53,101 nt of DNA from Mycoplasma testudineum (GTDB lineage Bacteria; Bacillota_I; Bacilli_A; Mycoplasmatales; Metamycoplasmataceae). Shown in pieces: positions 33,841 to 43,667 of this stretch. The notes below the pieces were generated by a model. That model was not told the origin of the DNA. It ran no database searches and was given only the letters and a program-made list of their open reading frames with translations. Location: NCBI RefSeq assembly GCF_002245785.1, contig NZ_NNCE01000007.1, positions 1-53,101 of the forward strand. Direction: 5' to 3'. Every line of letters starts with the position of its first letter. The first letter of the stretch is position 1. A program made the translations under genes and the position numbers.

Positions 33841-35214
33841 TTATTTTTTACCGAAGTAGTGACTTGCAAGTGCATAATAAATTGCTTCTGCAATAGTTGG
33901 ATGTGTATAACCAATTGTCATTAAATCTTTTAATTTAATTTTCCCGCTCACTGCTAAAGCAAGTGTGTTAATGATTAATGATGCACCATCTAAAATAATA
34001 TGTGCTCCTAATAAAGCATCTTTTTTAGGATCAATTAAAAGTTTTAAAAATCCAAATTTTGTGTTTTGTTCAGCATGCATTCTTGGAAGATTACCTGCAC
34101 CAACTTTTAAGACTTTGTACTCAATTCCTTTATCTTTTAGTTGCTTTTCATTTAGTCCTACTGAAGCTACATCTAAGGATAAATATAAACTTGATGGAAT
34201 GTGATCAACATTTACTTTATCTATAGGCATTCCCATTAAATTTTGAAATACTGCATCACCCATTCTGTAGGCAACAGATGAAAGCATTTTTTTACCAGTA
34301 ACATCTCCTAAAGCAAGAATGTGTTTTTCTGAAGTAACTTGATTTTCATCAACAATTATGTTTCCTCTTTGATCTAGATCAACTATCCCTTTTATCAATT
34401 CGCTATTTGCATGTCTACCAACTGCAGCAAAAAATTTATCAGCTTCAAAAACTTGTTTTTTACCTTGAATTGTTGTTACTAAGTTTAATTTTTCGTCAAA
34501 CTTTTCAAATCGAACTTCAGTTAAAATTTTCACTTTTGATTCAGATAACATGTTCTGAATTTCTTCTCGTAAATCAGAATCATATGCAGGCATTGCTACA
34601 GCACCGTATTCTAATAATGTAACTTCTGTTCCTAAGGTTGAATAAAAGTAAGCAAACTCAAGCGCAATAATACCAGAACCAATAATTACTAATTTTTTAG
34701 GCAATTCTGATAATTTTAAAGCAGAAGTAGAGTGGATTAATTTTCCTACTTTAGCTGCTTCATAAGAATTTTCAACACTAAATTGGTTACTTCTTGAACC
34801 CGTTGCAATAACAAATTTTTCAGCACTAATTTTTGTACCTTCTAAATCAATAGTGTGTTTATCAATAAATTTTGCAGTTTTACCTAAAAATACTTCAACA
34901 CCTGCACCACTTAAAGCATTAGCGATTGCGCCATTTAAAGTTTTTGAAATATTAGCAGCGTTTTCAACTATTTTTTCTAGTTTATGGTGATATCCTGAAG
35001 CATTTAATCCAAATTTTTCAAATTCCTTTGATTCACCAATTAATCTAGCACTATTTATTAATGATTTTGTTGGAACACAGCCAATATTTACACATGTTCC
35101 TCCTAATTTATTTCTTTCTATAATAGCTACTTTTTTGCCATTCATTCCTAATCTAGCTGCTAAAGAATATCCTCCTGGACCAGCACCTACAACAACAACA
35201 TCATATTTTTTCAT
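33841..35214 (-). CDS. lpdA: Dihydrolipoamide dehydrogenase-type flavoprotein
   Basis: A 457-residue pyridine-nucleotide disulfide oxidoreductase. The N-terminal FAD motif is VVVGAGPGGYSLAARLG, the redox disulfide is GGTCVNIGCVPTK, the NAD site is VIIGSGIIALEFA, the second FAD motif is ILALGDVTG, and the C-terminal His-Glu pair lies in GYTHPTIAEA. All catalytic parts for lipoamide dehydrogenase (E3) are present. No lipoyl domain precedes it and no PDH genes flank it, so the substrate is uncertain; other members of the superfamily (for example mercuric or glutathione reductase-like) are less likely. The start at 35214 is chosen because AAAGGATGA lies directly before it; an upstream in-frame ATG overlaps that Shine-Dalgarno. 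Confidence 0.88.
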   Translation of the reverse strand: MKKYDVVVVGAGPGGYSLAARLGMNGKKVAIIERNKLGGTCVNIGCVPTKSLINSARLIGESKEFEKFGLNASGYHHKLEKIVENAANISKTLNGAIANALSGAGVEVFLGKTAKFIDKHTIDLEGTKISAEKFVIATGSRSNQFSVENSYEAAKVGKLIHSTSALKLSELPKKLVIIGSGIIALEFAYFYSTLGTEVTLLEYGAVAMPAYDSDLREEIQNMLSESKVKILTEVRFEKFDEKLNLVTTIQGKKQVFEADKFFAAVGRHANSELIKGIVDLDQRGNIIVDENQVTSEKHILALGDVTGKKMLSSVAYRMGDAVFQNLMGMPIDKVNVDHIPSSLYLSLDVASVGLNEKQLKDKGIEYKVLKVGAGNLPRMHAEQNTKFGFLKLLIDPKKDALLGAHIILDGASLIINTLALAVSGKIKLKDLMTIGYTHPTIAEAIYYALASHYFGKK

Positions 35215-35394
35215 AATCATCCTTTACAATATGTTTAAATTTTATTACATTAAAATAATAGTACTATTAAAGTAAAAAAGTGAAAAAATGTGCTTAAAAT
35301 TGCAAAATAATATGTTTTTGCTAAATTTTTAAAAATTTTAACTTTTGTTTATTTAAAGATTAACTATTAAATTTAGTCATAAAAGTTAATAAAA

Positions 35395-35426
35395 AAAACG
35401 GTTCATGCAATTTACAAAACCGTTTT
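35395..35426 (-). terminator. Intrinsic terminator of the small membrane protein gene
   Basis: AAAACGGTT and AACCGTTTT pair around a 14-base loop, followed on the minus strand by further T residues. It lies ten bases after the stop codon at 35437. Confidence 0.75.
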
Positions 35427-35436
35427 GAAATGCCAG

Positions 35437-35904
35437 TTAAGAAATTTTTCTGGCCATTATATGTATGAAAGAAGTGGTTATCAATAAGATAAATATGATT
35501 ATAGGCAAAGAATAACCTAAGAATTCAATTGAATGAATGTAAGACAAACCACTAAGTAAAAAATAAGAAAGAATAGAGATTAATTGAAAAAATAAAAGAA
35601 ATCTCAATAACAAAAAAAGATTTTTAAACGAAAATAACATAAATAAGGTTCTTATTCCAATTATTAATATTGTTAATCAAGCTCCACTATCTGCAACTAA
35701 TTTAAAAACTAAGAAAAGATTATCGACGATAAAAATTCTTAATTCTTCTGGAATAGTTGATGGGATATTTCAGCTTAAAATTCAATTACGAACATTTTCT
35801 TCTTGACTAAGTAAAACTATAGAAAAAATTAGAAAAATAGTAGCAAATATAATTGCGATTAAATTTCCTCTAGCTCGCTTTTTAAATTTTTTAACATTAA
35901 ACAT
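35437..35904 (-). CDS. Small membrane protein of unknown function
   Basis: A 155-residue protein starting MFNVKKFKKRARGN, a strongly basic cytosolic end. About four hydrophobic spans follow, around LIAIIFATIFLIFSIVLL, the LTILIIGIRTLFMLF region, LLLRFLLFFQLISILSYFLL and LPIIIFILLITTSFIHI. Trp residues are mostly TGA-coded. It follows the terminator of the tRNA operon by about 20 bases and has its own terminator. No family is recognised. Confidence 0.65.
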
Positions 35905-35922
35905 ATTGAAATTATAACCTTC

Positions 35923-35945
35923 AAAAAAGCTCTCCTGAGAGAGCT
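35923..35945 (-). terminator. Intrinsic terminator of the tRNA operon
   Basis: AGCTCTC and GAGAGCT pair around CTGA, and the minus strand continues with six T. It ends the five-tRNA transcript, just after a tRNA-like remnant. Confidence 0.85.
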
Positions 35946-35949
35946 ATTT

Positions 35950-36026
35950 TGGCCATTAGTGAGGATCGGAACGCATTAAGCATTGAGAAATAAAATATAA
36001 ATAAAAAACAAACGAAATCACTAATG
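35950..36026 (-). other. tRNA-like remnant at the end of the tRNA operon
   Basis: A 77-base stretch directly follows tRNA-Leu with a 3-base spacer. Its ends pair as an acceptor stem, CATTAGT with ACTAATG, and are followed by G and then CCA like a tRNA 3' end. GTTCCGATCC sits where a T-arm would be, but no proper T, D or anticodon stem can be formed and the centre is extremely AT-rich. It may be a decayed tRNA gene or a tRNA-like processing element. Confidence 0.4.
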
Positions 36027-36029
36027 ATA

Positions 36030-36114
36030 TGGTGCACGAGGAGGGACTTGAACCCTCACGCGATAAAGCACTGGTGCCTAAAACCAGCGTGTCTGCCAAT
36101 TCCACCACTCGCGC
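36030..36114 (-). tRNA. tRNA-Leu (anticodon TAG)
   Basis: The 85-base gene has a long variable arm. The acceptor stem is GCGCGAG / CTCGTGC with discriminator A and encoded CCA. The anticodon loop TTTTAGG gives TAG, reading CTN codons. Confidence 0.95.
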
Positions 36115-36134
36115 TTGTGGTAGCTTCCGCTATA

Positions 36135-36210
36135 TGGTGCCGACTGTCGGAATCGAACCGACGACCTACTGATTACAAGTCAGTTGCTCTGCCTGCTGAG
36201 CTAAGTCGGC
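36135..36210 (-). tRNA. tRNA-Thr (anticodon TGT)
   Basis: The acceptor stem is GCCGACT / AGTCGGC with encoded CCA. The anticodon loop has CTTGTAA with TGT. It is the fourth of five tRNAs in one minus-strand operon. Confidence 0.95.
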
Positions 36211-36214
36211 AAAA

Positions 36215-36290
36215 TGGTGGAGAATGAGGGGCTCGAACCCACGACCCACAGCTTGTAAGGCTGTTGCTCTCCCAGCTGAGCTAATTCTCC
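36215..36290 (-). tRNA. tRNA-Val (anticodon TAC)
   Basis: The acceptor stem is GGAGAAT / ATTCTCC with encoded CCA. The anticodon loop CTTACAA gives TAC, reading GTN codons. Confidence 0.95.
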
Positions 36291-36294
36291 AAAA

Positions 36295-36370
36295 TGGTGA
36301 CCTATACGGGACTCGAACCCGTGAATGCATGGATGAAAACCATGTGTGTTAACCGCTTCACCAATAGGCC
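36295..36370 (-). tRNA. tRNA-Glu (anticodon TTC)
   Basis: The acceptor stem starts GGCCTAT and closes with ATAGGTC, with encoded CCA. The anticodon loop TTTTCAT gives TTC. Confidence 0.95.
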
Positions 36371-36371
36371 G

Positions 36372-36446
36372 TGGCGCCGATTACAAGATTCGAACTTGTG
36401 ACCAACTGGTTAACAGCCAGCTGCTCTACCACTGAGCTAAATCGGC
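36372..36446 (-). tRNA. tRNA-Asn (anticodon GTT)
   Basis: The acceptor stem is GCCGATT / AATCGGC with discriminator G and encoded CCA. The anticodon loop CTGTTAA gives GTT. It is the first tRNA of the five-gene operon. Confidence 0.95.
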
Positions 36447-36472
36447 ACGGTATTTGCATTTAAAGCTACATT

Positions 36473-36500
36473 ATTATATAGATAAATTGCACCTTGTAAA
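36473..36500 (-). promoter_or_regulatory. Promoter of the tRNA operon
   Basis: On the minus strand TTTACA and TATAAT are separated by 16 bases and lie about 26 bases upstream of tRNA-Asn. This is the best complete -35/-10 pair seen in the window. Confidence 0.7.
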
Positions 36501-36609
36501 TAAAAAAAATTAAAATTTAACACCAATTAATTTATGAATTTTTTATGTAGTTTTTAAGCTAAATTTGCAATAAAAAATATCTAAATAATAGATACTCCTT
36601 TATTGAAAT

Positions 36610-37170
36610 TTATAAATATTTTTTATTAAATACTCCTATGTAAGGAACATTTCGATATTTTTCTTTATAGTCAAGTCCATATCCAACTAAAAATAGTTTT
36701 TTATCTAAAACAAATCCACTTTTATCAGGCACAATTGCTTGCTTTCTAAAGTTTGGTTTATCTACTAATGTTAAAATTTTAATTGATTTAGGTTGTCTAG
36801 ATTTAAGTAAATCCATTACTTTATTTAAAGTAATTCCGCTTTCAACAATATCTTCAACAATCAAAACATCTTTTTGGAATATATCTGTTTTAAGATCTAA
36901 TATTATTTTTACAGAACCACTTGATTTATCTGCACCTTCATATGATGAAGCGATCATAAAATCAATGGCATGGTCGGTATTTACATTTTTGATAAGTTGA
37001 GCTAAAAACGGTAAGCAACCTTTTAATAAGCCGACGATAACTAATTCTTTTGAGTCTTTATAAGTTTCATCAACTCAAAGCGCTAATTCTTTAATGCGCT
37101 TTTCTATTTGATCTTCAGTGTAAACAACTGATTCAAAGTGTGGGTGTAATTCTTTTATTTCTTTATTCAT
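36610..37170 (-). CDS. hpt: Hypoxanthine phosphoribosyltransferase
   Basis: Purine salvage enzyme that joins hypoxanthine or guanine to PRPP, important for mycoplasmas that cannot make purines. The 186 residues fit the family. The PRPP-binding motif VLIVEDIVESGITL is present, with LLKGC and IDFMIASSYEG segments upstream and FLVGYGLDYKEKYRNVPYIG near the C-terminus. There is no Shine-Dalgarno; TAAAAT lies six bases before the ATG, which suggests a leaderless mRNA. It is divergent from ftsY. Confidence 0.95.
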
Positions 37171-37323
37171 AAAAAAATTTTAACATTTTTTATTTTTTTA
37201 ATTAGTGGTAATTATTTTTTATATTTTTTTAGTAAATAAAATTAGCATAAAGTGGTATAAATAGATTTTTGCATTCCTTTCATTAAAATAATTACAATTT
37301 CTGGTATAAAATATAATTTAATT

Positions 37324-38484
37324 ATGGGTTTTTTCAAGAAGTTAAAAGATAAGCTGTTCACACTTAAAACAGATGAACAAAAATTAGAAGAAAAAAATGC
37401 TAAAGTTGAAGCTAAGCTTGCAAAAAAAATGGCTAAATCAACTCCAACTAGAAACTTGGAAGATGAACAATTAAAATTAAAAAAAGTTCAAGACAAATTA
37501 GCAAAAGAAGAACAAAAAGAAATTGAAAAAAATACTAAGGTTGAAAAATTTGTAACCGGTTTAGCTAAAAGCAATAATTTATTTTCTAAAGCTTTATTAG
37601 ATTTAGAAAAAAATCACATTGTTTTAGATGAAGATTATTTTGAATCATTAGAAGAAATTTTAATAATGTCAGATGTAAGTTTAAAATTAACACAAGTTTT
37701 ACTAAACGAAGTTAAGCAAACAGTACGAAGACAAAATATTGAAGATCCTAAAATGGTAGCTGAAATCATTATCGATAAAATGTTCTTGCTATATGCAAAT
37801 CAAGATGACATAAATACAGAATTAAGTTTTGATCCAACTAAAATGAATGTTTACATGATGGTTGGAGTCAATGGAAGCGGTAAAACTACTTCTATAGCTA
37901 AAATTGCTAATTTATTTATTAAACAAGGTAAAAAAGTTTTAATAGCAGCTGCTGATACTTTTAGAGCTGCAGCAGCAGAGCAGTTGCAAATTTGAGCGCA
38001 ACGTGTTGGTGCTGACATTGTTGTAGCGCAAAAACAAAATCAAGATCCTGCTAGTGTTGTTTTTCAAGCATTAGAAAAAGGTAAAAATGAAAAATATGAT
38101 TTAGTTATTATTGACACTGCCGGACGATTACAAAATAAAGTTAACTTGATGAATGAACTTGAAAAAATAAATCGAATAGTTGAAAAGTTTATTGAAAGAC
38201 CTATTGATGAATCACTTTTAGTTTTAGATGCAACAACTGGACAAAATGGTATAAGTCAAGCAAGAGCTTTTAATGAAGTTACAAAACTAACCGGAATCGT
38301 TTTAACTAAAATGGACGGTACTTCAAAAGGTGGAATTGTTTTAACAATAAAAGATGAATTTAATTTATATGTTAAATATATTGGTCTAGGTGAAAAAGTT
38401 GATGATTTATCAGAATTCGATTTAGATGCATTCATTTATGCAATGGCCAAAGATGTAATTGAAAGTGAAATTAATAATGCCTAA
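37324..38484 (+). CDS. ftsY: Signal recognition particle receptor FtsY
   Basis: A 386-residue SRP GTPase that docks SRP-bound ribosomes at the membrane. Residues 1-75 are a charged, helix-rich N-terminal part (A domain). The N domain follows, then the G domain with VGVNGSGKTTSIAK near residue 180, AADTFRAAAAEQL, DTAGRL near 264 and the TKMDGTSKGG segment near 330. There is no Shine-Dalgarno; TATAAT lies exactly six bases before the ATG. The end overlaps the next frame, which begins with a YlxM-like domain; YlxM is known to be encoded near SRP genes in Firmicutes. Confidence 0.96.
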
Positions 38485-39466
38485 ATTAAATAAAGAAGAA
38501 TATTTCCATTTGTTTGATACTTATCAAAGTTTCTTACCCCAAAGTCAAAAGAATGTTTTATCATTGAGTTGATATGAAGATTATTCTTATAGCGAAATTG
38601 CACAAATCTTAAATATTAGTAAAGCTGCTGTTGCTGATGCTTATAAAAAAGGTTTAGCAAAATTAGTTGATATTGCAGAAAAATTAAATGATGGTAATTC
38701 GGAAATAGAAGTCGATAAAGGTGAAAATATGAAGTTGAATACAAAATATAAAAGAGTATTAATTAAACTTTCTGGTGAAGGATTAGCAAATAAAACTGAT
38801 AGTTTATTAATTGACAATAGATTAGTATCTAGAATTGCAGAACAATTGAAAAAATTAGTTGAAGCAAAATTAGAAATAGCAATTGTAGTTGGTGGCGGAA
38901 ACTTTTGAAGAGGTTCTTCAGCTGAAAAAAATGGAATTCCTAGAAATAGAGCCGATTACATCGGAATGCTAGCAACAGTAATGAATGCTTTAGCATTGCA
39001 ATCTGGTTTTGAAAAAATTGGTTTAAAAGCAAGAGTGCAATCATCTTTAAATATTGATAATAGAGTTGCTGAAAATTATATTAATGAAAAAGCAATAAAA
39101 TATTTAGATAATAAAGAAATTGTTATTTTTGCAGGCGGAACAGGAAGACCTTATTTTACAACAGATACAGCTTCAACATTATTTGCAAGTGAAATAAAAG
39201 CTGATGCTATTTTAATGGGTAAAAATAATGTAGATGGAATTTATTCAGCAGATCCTTTAATTGATAAAAATGCAACTCACTATAAAACAATAACTTATGA
39301 CAAAATTATTGAAGATAACTTAAAAGTTATGGACATTACGGCTATATCAATGGCTAGAGATAATAATTTAGATATTGTTGTATTCAACCTTTTAGAAAAA
39401 GATTCAATTTATCGTGCAATTACAGACCAAATTACATTAACTAGAGTTGTTAAAGGAGACAAATAA
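38477..39466 (+). CDS. pyrH: UMP kinase with in-frame YlxM-like N-terminal domain
   Basis: One uninterrupted 329-residue frame. Residues 1-84 are a YlxM-type helix-turn-helix domain: LFDTYQSFLPQSQKNVL, LSWYEDYSYSEIAQILNISK, AAVADAYKKGLAKL. From Met85 (38729) a complete UMP kinase follows: YKRVLIKLSGEGLAN, VVGGGNFWRG, AGGTGRPYFTTDTAS, MGKNNVDGIYSADP. There is no stop codon between the parts. Because AAAGGTG lies a few bases before the internal ATG, PyrH of 245 residues may be translated separately, with the longer product a fusion. UMP kinase makes UDP from UMP; YlxM is a putative SRP-associated regulator. The start overlaps ftsY, and the stop overlaps frr (TAATG). Confidence 0.9.
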
Positions 39467-40017
39467 TGGATTTTGATTTGATTATGCTTGAGATGCAAGA
39501 AATGATTGATGAAAAAATGAATCATTTTGAAAAGCAACTATCAAAAATTTCAACTGGGGCTGCAAATCCAGCTATGCTGCGAGGAGTAAAAGTTTTATAT
39601 TATGAAGAATTAACACCACTAGAAACTGTTGCAACAATTTCGGTTCCTGAAGCAATGCAATTACTAATTAAACCTTTTGATTACGAATCAGTTAAAGATA
39701 TCATGAAAGCATTAATGAATTCTGGTTTAGATATAAATCCAGTAAATGAAGGTGATAAAATTAGAATCACATTTCAACCTTTAACTACAGATCGAAAAAG
39801 AATGATGGTTAAGAATGTTGCTAAATTAAGTGAAGAAGCAAAAATTGGAATTAGATTAGCTAGACAAAATGCAAATCATGCAGTTACAAAAGCTGAAGAT
39901 TTATCTAAAGATTTAGCCGAAAATTATAAAGAAGAAATCCAAAAACAAACTGATAAATGAATTCAAAAAATAGTCGACATAACTAAAGAAAAAGAAATTC
40001 AAATAATGAAAGTTTAA
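39466..40017 (+). CDS. frr: Ribosome recycling factor
   Basis: RRF splits post-termination ribosomes with EF-G. The 183 residues fit the family, and the last 19 follow a TGA Trp codon at 39958. Typical segments are STGAANPAMLRGVKVLYY, LETVATISVPEAMQLLIKPF, and NEGDKIRITFQPLTTDRKR. The ATG overlaps the pyrH stop by one base. pyrH-frr adjacency is widely conserved. A terminator follows 11 bases after the stop. Confidence 0.97.
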
Positions 40018-40028
40018 TTTCAAATCAT

Positions 40029-40058
40029 AATGCTCAATTTATCAATGGGCATTTTTTT
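40029..40058 (+). terminator. Intrinsic terminator of the ftsY-pyrH-frr operon
   Basis: AATGCTC and GGGCATT pair (one GT pair) around an 11-base loop and are followed by six T. Confidence 0.7.
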
Positions 40059-40063
40059 AATTA

Positions 40064-40104
40064 AAAAACTCCACATTAATTCGTAAGAAATTTGTGGAGT
40101 TTTT
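40064..40104 (-). terminator. Intrinsic terminator of the pepA operon
   Basis: AAAAACTCCACA and TGTGGAGTTTTT pair around a 17-base loop, with T-rich sequence continuing on the minus strand. Confidence 0.8.
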
Positions 40105-40119
40105 AAGTATATTTAGTAA

Positions 40120-41505
40120 CTACTTTGAAGCTAAATATTGGATTAATGTTTTTGTCATTACTGCGGTAAAATCATCACCAACTTTTGCTGTACCTGCAAT
40201 GTCAATGTGAATGTGTTTTACGTTCTTATCTTCTTTTTTAACAAATTCATTTAAGAACATTGCAGCACTAATTGAACCACCCATTTGATAATCTGCATTA
40301 ACTAAATCGGCAACTTTTGTTTTCTTTGTTGCTTTTAGAAAAGCAGGATCAAAAGGTAATCTTCAAATATTTTCATTTACTTCTAAAGAAGCTTTTTTGA
40401 ATTTTTCAAAATCAGCATCATCGGTTGCAAAAACACCTGTATAAGTATCTCCAAAGGCAATTTTAATTGCACCAGTTAATGTTGCAATATCTATAATTTC
40501 AGTTGCATTTAAATTTTGGATTGCATAAGTAATTGCATCAGCTAAAATTAATCTACCTTCAGCATCTGTGTTTGTAATTTCAACAGAAATACCACTTTTT
40601 GAAATAACAACATTATCTGGTAAGTTTGCATCTCCATTAATTCTGTTATCAGTTAAAGGAGCTACTGCAACAAAGTTCTTTTTCAAATTCATTCTTGAAG
40701 CAGCAACAACTGCAGCAACAGCAATAGCAGAACCAGACATGTCATATTTCATTGTTCGCATTCCTGTTGATGGTTTAAGACTATAACCACCTGAATCAAA
40801 TGTTATACCTTTACCAACAATAGCAGTTTTTTCTTTACTATTTGGATCACCCATGTATTCAATTACAACTAACCTTGGTTGATAAACTGAACCTTTATTA
40901 ACTGATAAAAATAAATTCATATTTTCTTTTTCAATTTCTTGTTTATCTAAAACTGTAACTTTAACATTTTTAGCTTTAACTTCAGCTAATTGTTTATAAA
41001 CATCTGCTAAATATTCACTATTAGCTATATTTGGAGGTGTAGATTGCATTGTTCTAGCAAAACTTACTGCTTTAGCCATTCTTAAAGCTGAACTAACGTT
41101 TGAGTCTTTAATAGAATCAGCTTTTGAACTTAGTAATGAAACATGGTATTCTTTTTCATCTTCATCTTTTTTGCGTTCTGTATATAACTTATCAGAAACA
41201 TAATCATATGAAATAATAGCTTCTTTTAAAACTGCTTCTAATTTAATGTTATGAGTTACAAATGAATCAAGGTCTAAGGTAATATCTTTTGATAATGTAG
41301 AAAAAATAGTTCTTAATGCTTTAACCAATCTTCAAGTTGTAAATTTTTCTTTTTCAGCTAAATAAATATATGCTGTTTTTTCTACAACATGTTCTGTGAT
41401 TTCATATAGTCTTTTAACAATTTTATGTTTTTCAGCTTCTTTACTAAAGATAGCTTTTAAGACAAGATTTTCATTCTTAGATTTTAGTAATTCTAAATTA
41501 ATCAT
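40120..41505 (-). CDS. pepA: Leucyl aminopeptidase (M17), second copy of a tandem pair
   Basis: A 461-residue M17 metallo-aminopeptidase that removes N-terminal residues from peptides in the cytosol. The C-terminal catalytic domain holds VGKGITFDSGGYSLKPS (metal-binding Lys and Asp), MKYDMSGSAIA, NTDAEGRLILADAI (Asp, Glu and Arg of the active site), and a C-terminal HIDIAGTA. The N-terminal domain of about 150 residues is divergent, as usual. The ATG lies one base after the stop of the upstream copy, so the two are co-transcribed. Identity between the two copies is clear in the catalytic domain and low in the N-terminal domain. Confidence 0.94.
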
Positions 41506-41506
41506 A

Positions 41507-42871
41507 TTATTTACCTTTTCTTTCTAGGAATTTAACCATTGTTTTTAACATTGCTGCCATTGCTAAACCTTTAACTTCAGCTGTTCCTGCAATATCTAAA
41601 TGTAAATATGGAACATTTTCCGCAAACTGGATTAAGAACATAGCAGCAGCATTTGAACCACCAAGTCCTGAATAATCTGTATTATAAAAATCAGCTAATG
41701 GTGAGCCTTTTAAAAAGGTAAAGTAATTTTCATGAACTGGCATTCTTCAAACTTTTTCATCAGCATCTTTAGCAGCTTTTTCAAAATTTTCATAATCAAA
41801 ATTATCTGTAGCTCAAGCACCTGTATATTCATTTGCAAGTGTATAAACTATTGCACCTGTTAAAGTTGATAAATCAATTAATTCAGTAGCACCTAGTTTT
41901 TGAATTGCATATGTCATACCATCAGCTAAAACTAATCTTCCTTCAGCGTCGGTATTGTTAATTTCAACAGTCATTCCGCTCATTGATGTAACTATTGAAT
42001 CAGGTAGTGATGCATCTCCATTTACTCTATTGTCTGTTAGCATCATTACTGCAGCTGCATTAACTTTAGCATTAGTTTTAGATAATGTAAGAATTGATCC
42101 TGCTGCAATTGCAGCACCTGACATGTCGAATTTCATGTTTGTCATATATTTATCTGGTTTAATGTTATATCCACCTGAATCGAATGTAATACCTTTACCA
42201 ACAATAACTGTTTTGTCTTTTGAATCAGGATTATTGTTGTATTCTAGAACAACAATTTGAGGTTCAAACATACTTCCTTTATTTACTGATAAATAAAGTC
42301 CCATTCCCATTTTAATTGCTTCTTCTCTACCTAAAACTGTAACTTTAACATTGTCAAATTTCTTTGCATGCTCTTGTACTTTTTTAGCTATTCATTCGCT
42401 ATTTGCAATATTAGGTGGCATGTTTTGTAAAAGTTTTGTAAAATCCAAATTTTCACGCAATGCTTCTAAAACTTTGTGTGATTTAGGTAATTCTTTAAAT
42501 AGTAAACTTGCTTTAATTAAATGCTCATAGAATTTTTTTGTTTTAACATTTCAAAGCTCAACACTTTTATGAGTTAAACTTGTTGCTAATATTTCTATTA
42601 ATTTGTTTTTTTCTATATCTTTATGTTCAAAAGATTTCATCTCAATTTGAAAATCAAATCTGTTTTTCATAAAGTAAGCATTAATAAATTCTCCTACAGC
42701 TTTTGCGTTTAATTTATCATTTTCTTCTAAATATAAAAAAGCAACATTTTTATCAAGTAATTCAGTTACTTGTCCGTTTTTTTGAACTACGTTTGAGTCA
42801 ATGCTTTTATCATTACTAAAAGCAGCTTTTAGAGTCAAATCGTATTTTTTTTCTGTTATGAATAAATTCAT
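41507..42871 (-). CDS. pepA: Leucyl aminopeptidase (M17), first copy of a tandem pair
   Basis: A 454-residue M17 aminopeptidase, paralogue of the next gene. The same catalytic motifs are present: VGKGITFDSGGYNIKPD, MKFDMSGAAIA, NNTDAEGRLVLADGM and LHLDIAGTAEV. The start at 42871 (MNLFITEK) is preferred over an upstream in-frame ATG because AAAGGAA lies immediately before it. A TATAAT box at 42925-42930 is a likely promoter. Co-location of two copies and an Opp system elsewhere in the window suggests reliance on imported peptides. Confidence 0.94.
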
Positions 42872-42924
42872 AATTTCCTTTCTGATATTCAACAAAATTT
42901 TGATTAATTTTTAATCTATTTAAA

Positions 42925-42930
42925 ATTATA
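42925..42930 (-). promoter_or_regulatory. -10 box of the pepA operon
   Basis: A perfect TATAAT on the minus strand lies about 55 bases before the first pepA start codon. No clear -35 is seen. Confidence 0.4.
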
Positions 42931-42974
42931 GAATACATGTTAATTTTATTCCTAAATTGGCTAAAATTGACTAA

Positions 42975-43667
42975 CTATTTCTTGAGAAAATTGTACAAGT
43001 GATAAAAAATTATGCTCGAAGCATTTGAAACATTTAGTGATTGAACTGTCCCGATAGTTTCAATACTAAATTCAACGTCAGAATTCTTTAGTAAAGTGTG
43101 ATTTACACCTTTTTCTTCATTACCAATTATAATCACACTTTTTTGGTCAAAATTAACTTTCGATATGTCCATTGATTTTGCGCTTAAATTTGTAGCATAA
43201 ATTCAATATCCAGCTTTTTTCATTTTTTCAATATCACTGATAAGTGAATTAGACATATGAAAATTCATATTTACAAATCCACCTGATGAAACTTTTAAAA
43301 CTGTTTCATTTATTGTGACACTGCGGTTTTTTGGAATAATTATATTTTTGTATCCAAAAGCATTTGCACTTCTTAATATTGAACCTACATTTTGCGGATC
43401 TTGTAAATGATCTAATATTATTACTGGTTCGCTAGTAGAAATTAATTGTTCAATATTTTTAAAATTTATTTCTTTAATTTGTGCGATAAATCCTTGGTGG
43501 TTAGTTTGTACTAATTCATTTAAAAATTTATAATCATGATATTCAATTTTTAAATTATTTTTGATTTCAATTTTTTTGCCTTTTGCAATTATCAATTTTT
43601 CAATAGGATAATTATTTTTGATTGCGTCAATAACTGAATTTTTTCCACTTAAATAAATTTTGGACAT
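42975..43667 (-). CDS. rlmB: 23S rRNA 2'-O-methyltransferase, TrmH/SpoU family
   Basis: A 230-residue SPOUT methyltransferase. The N-terminal substrate-binding part begins [16 protein letters not shown]. The three family motifs are present: DPQNVGSILRSANAFG, IIIGNEEKGVN and SLNVSNASSIIFYHL. The size and the N-terminal pattern fit RlmB (Gm2251-type) proteins, although another target in the SpoU family is possible. Its ATG overlaps the cysS stop codon (TAATG), so the two are coupled, an arrangement also known in Firmicutes. Confidence 0.9.

Noticed and set aside
33841-35214. Pyruvate dehydrogenase operon around the lipoamide-dehydrogenase-type gene
   Set aside because: No E1, E2 or lipoyl-ligase gene is adjacent; the gene stands alone between terminators.
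36024-36227. Plus-strand reading frame of 67 residues
   Set aside because: It is antisense to two tRNA genes and is open only because of tRNA sequence.
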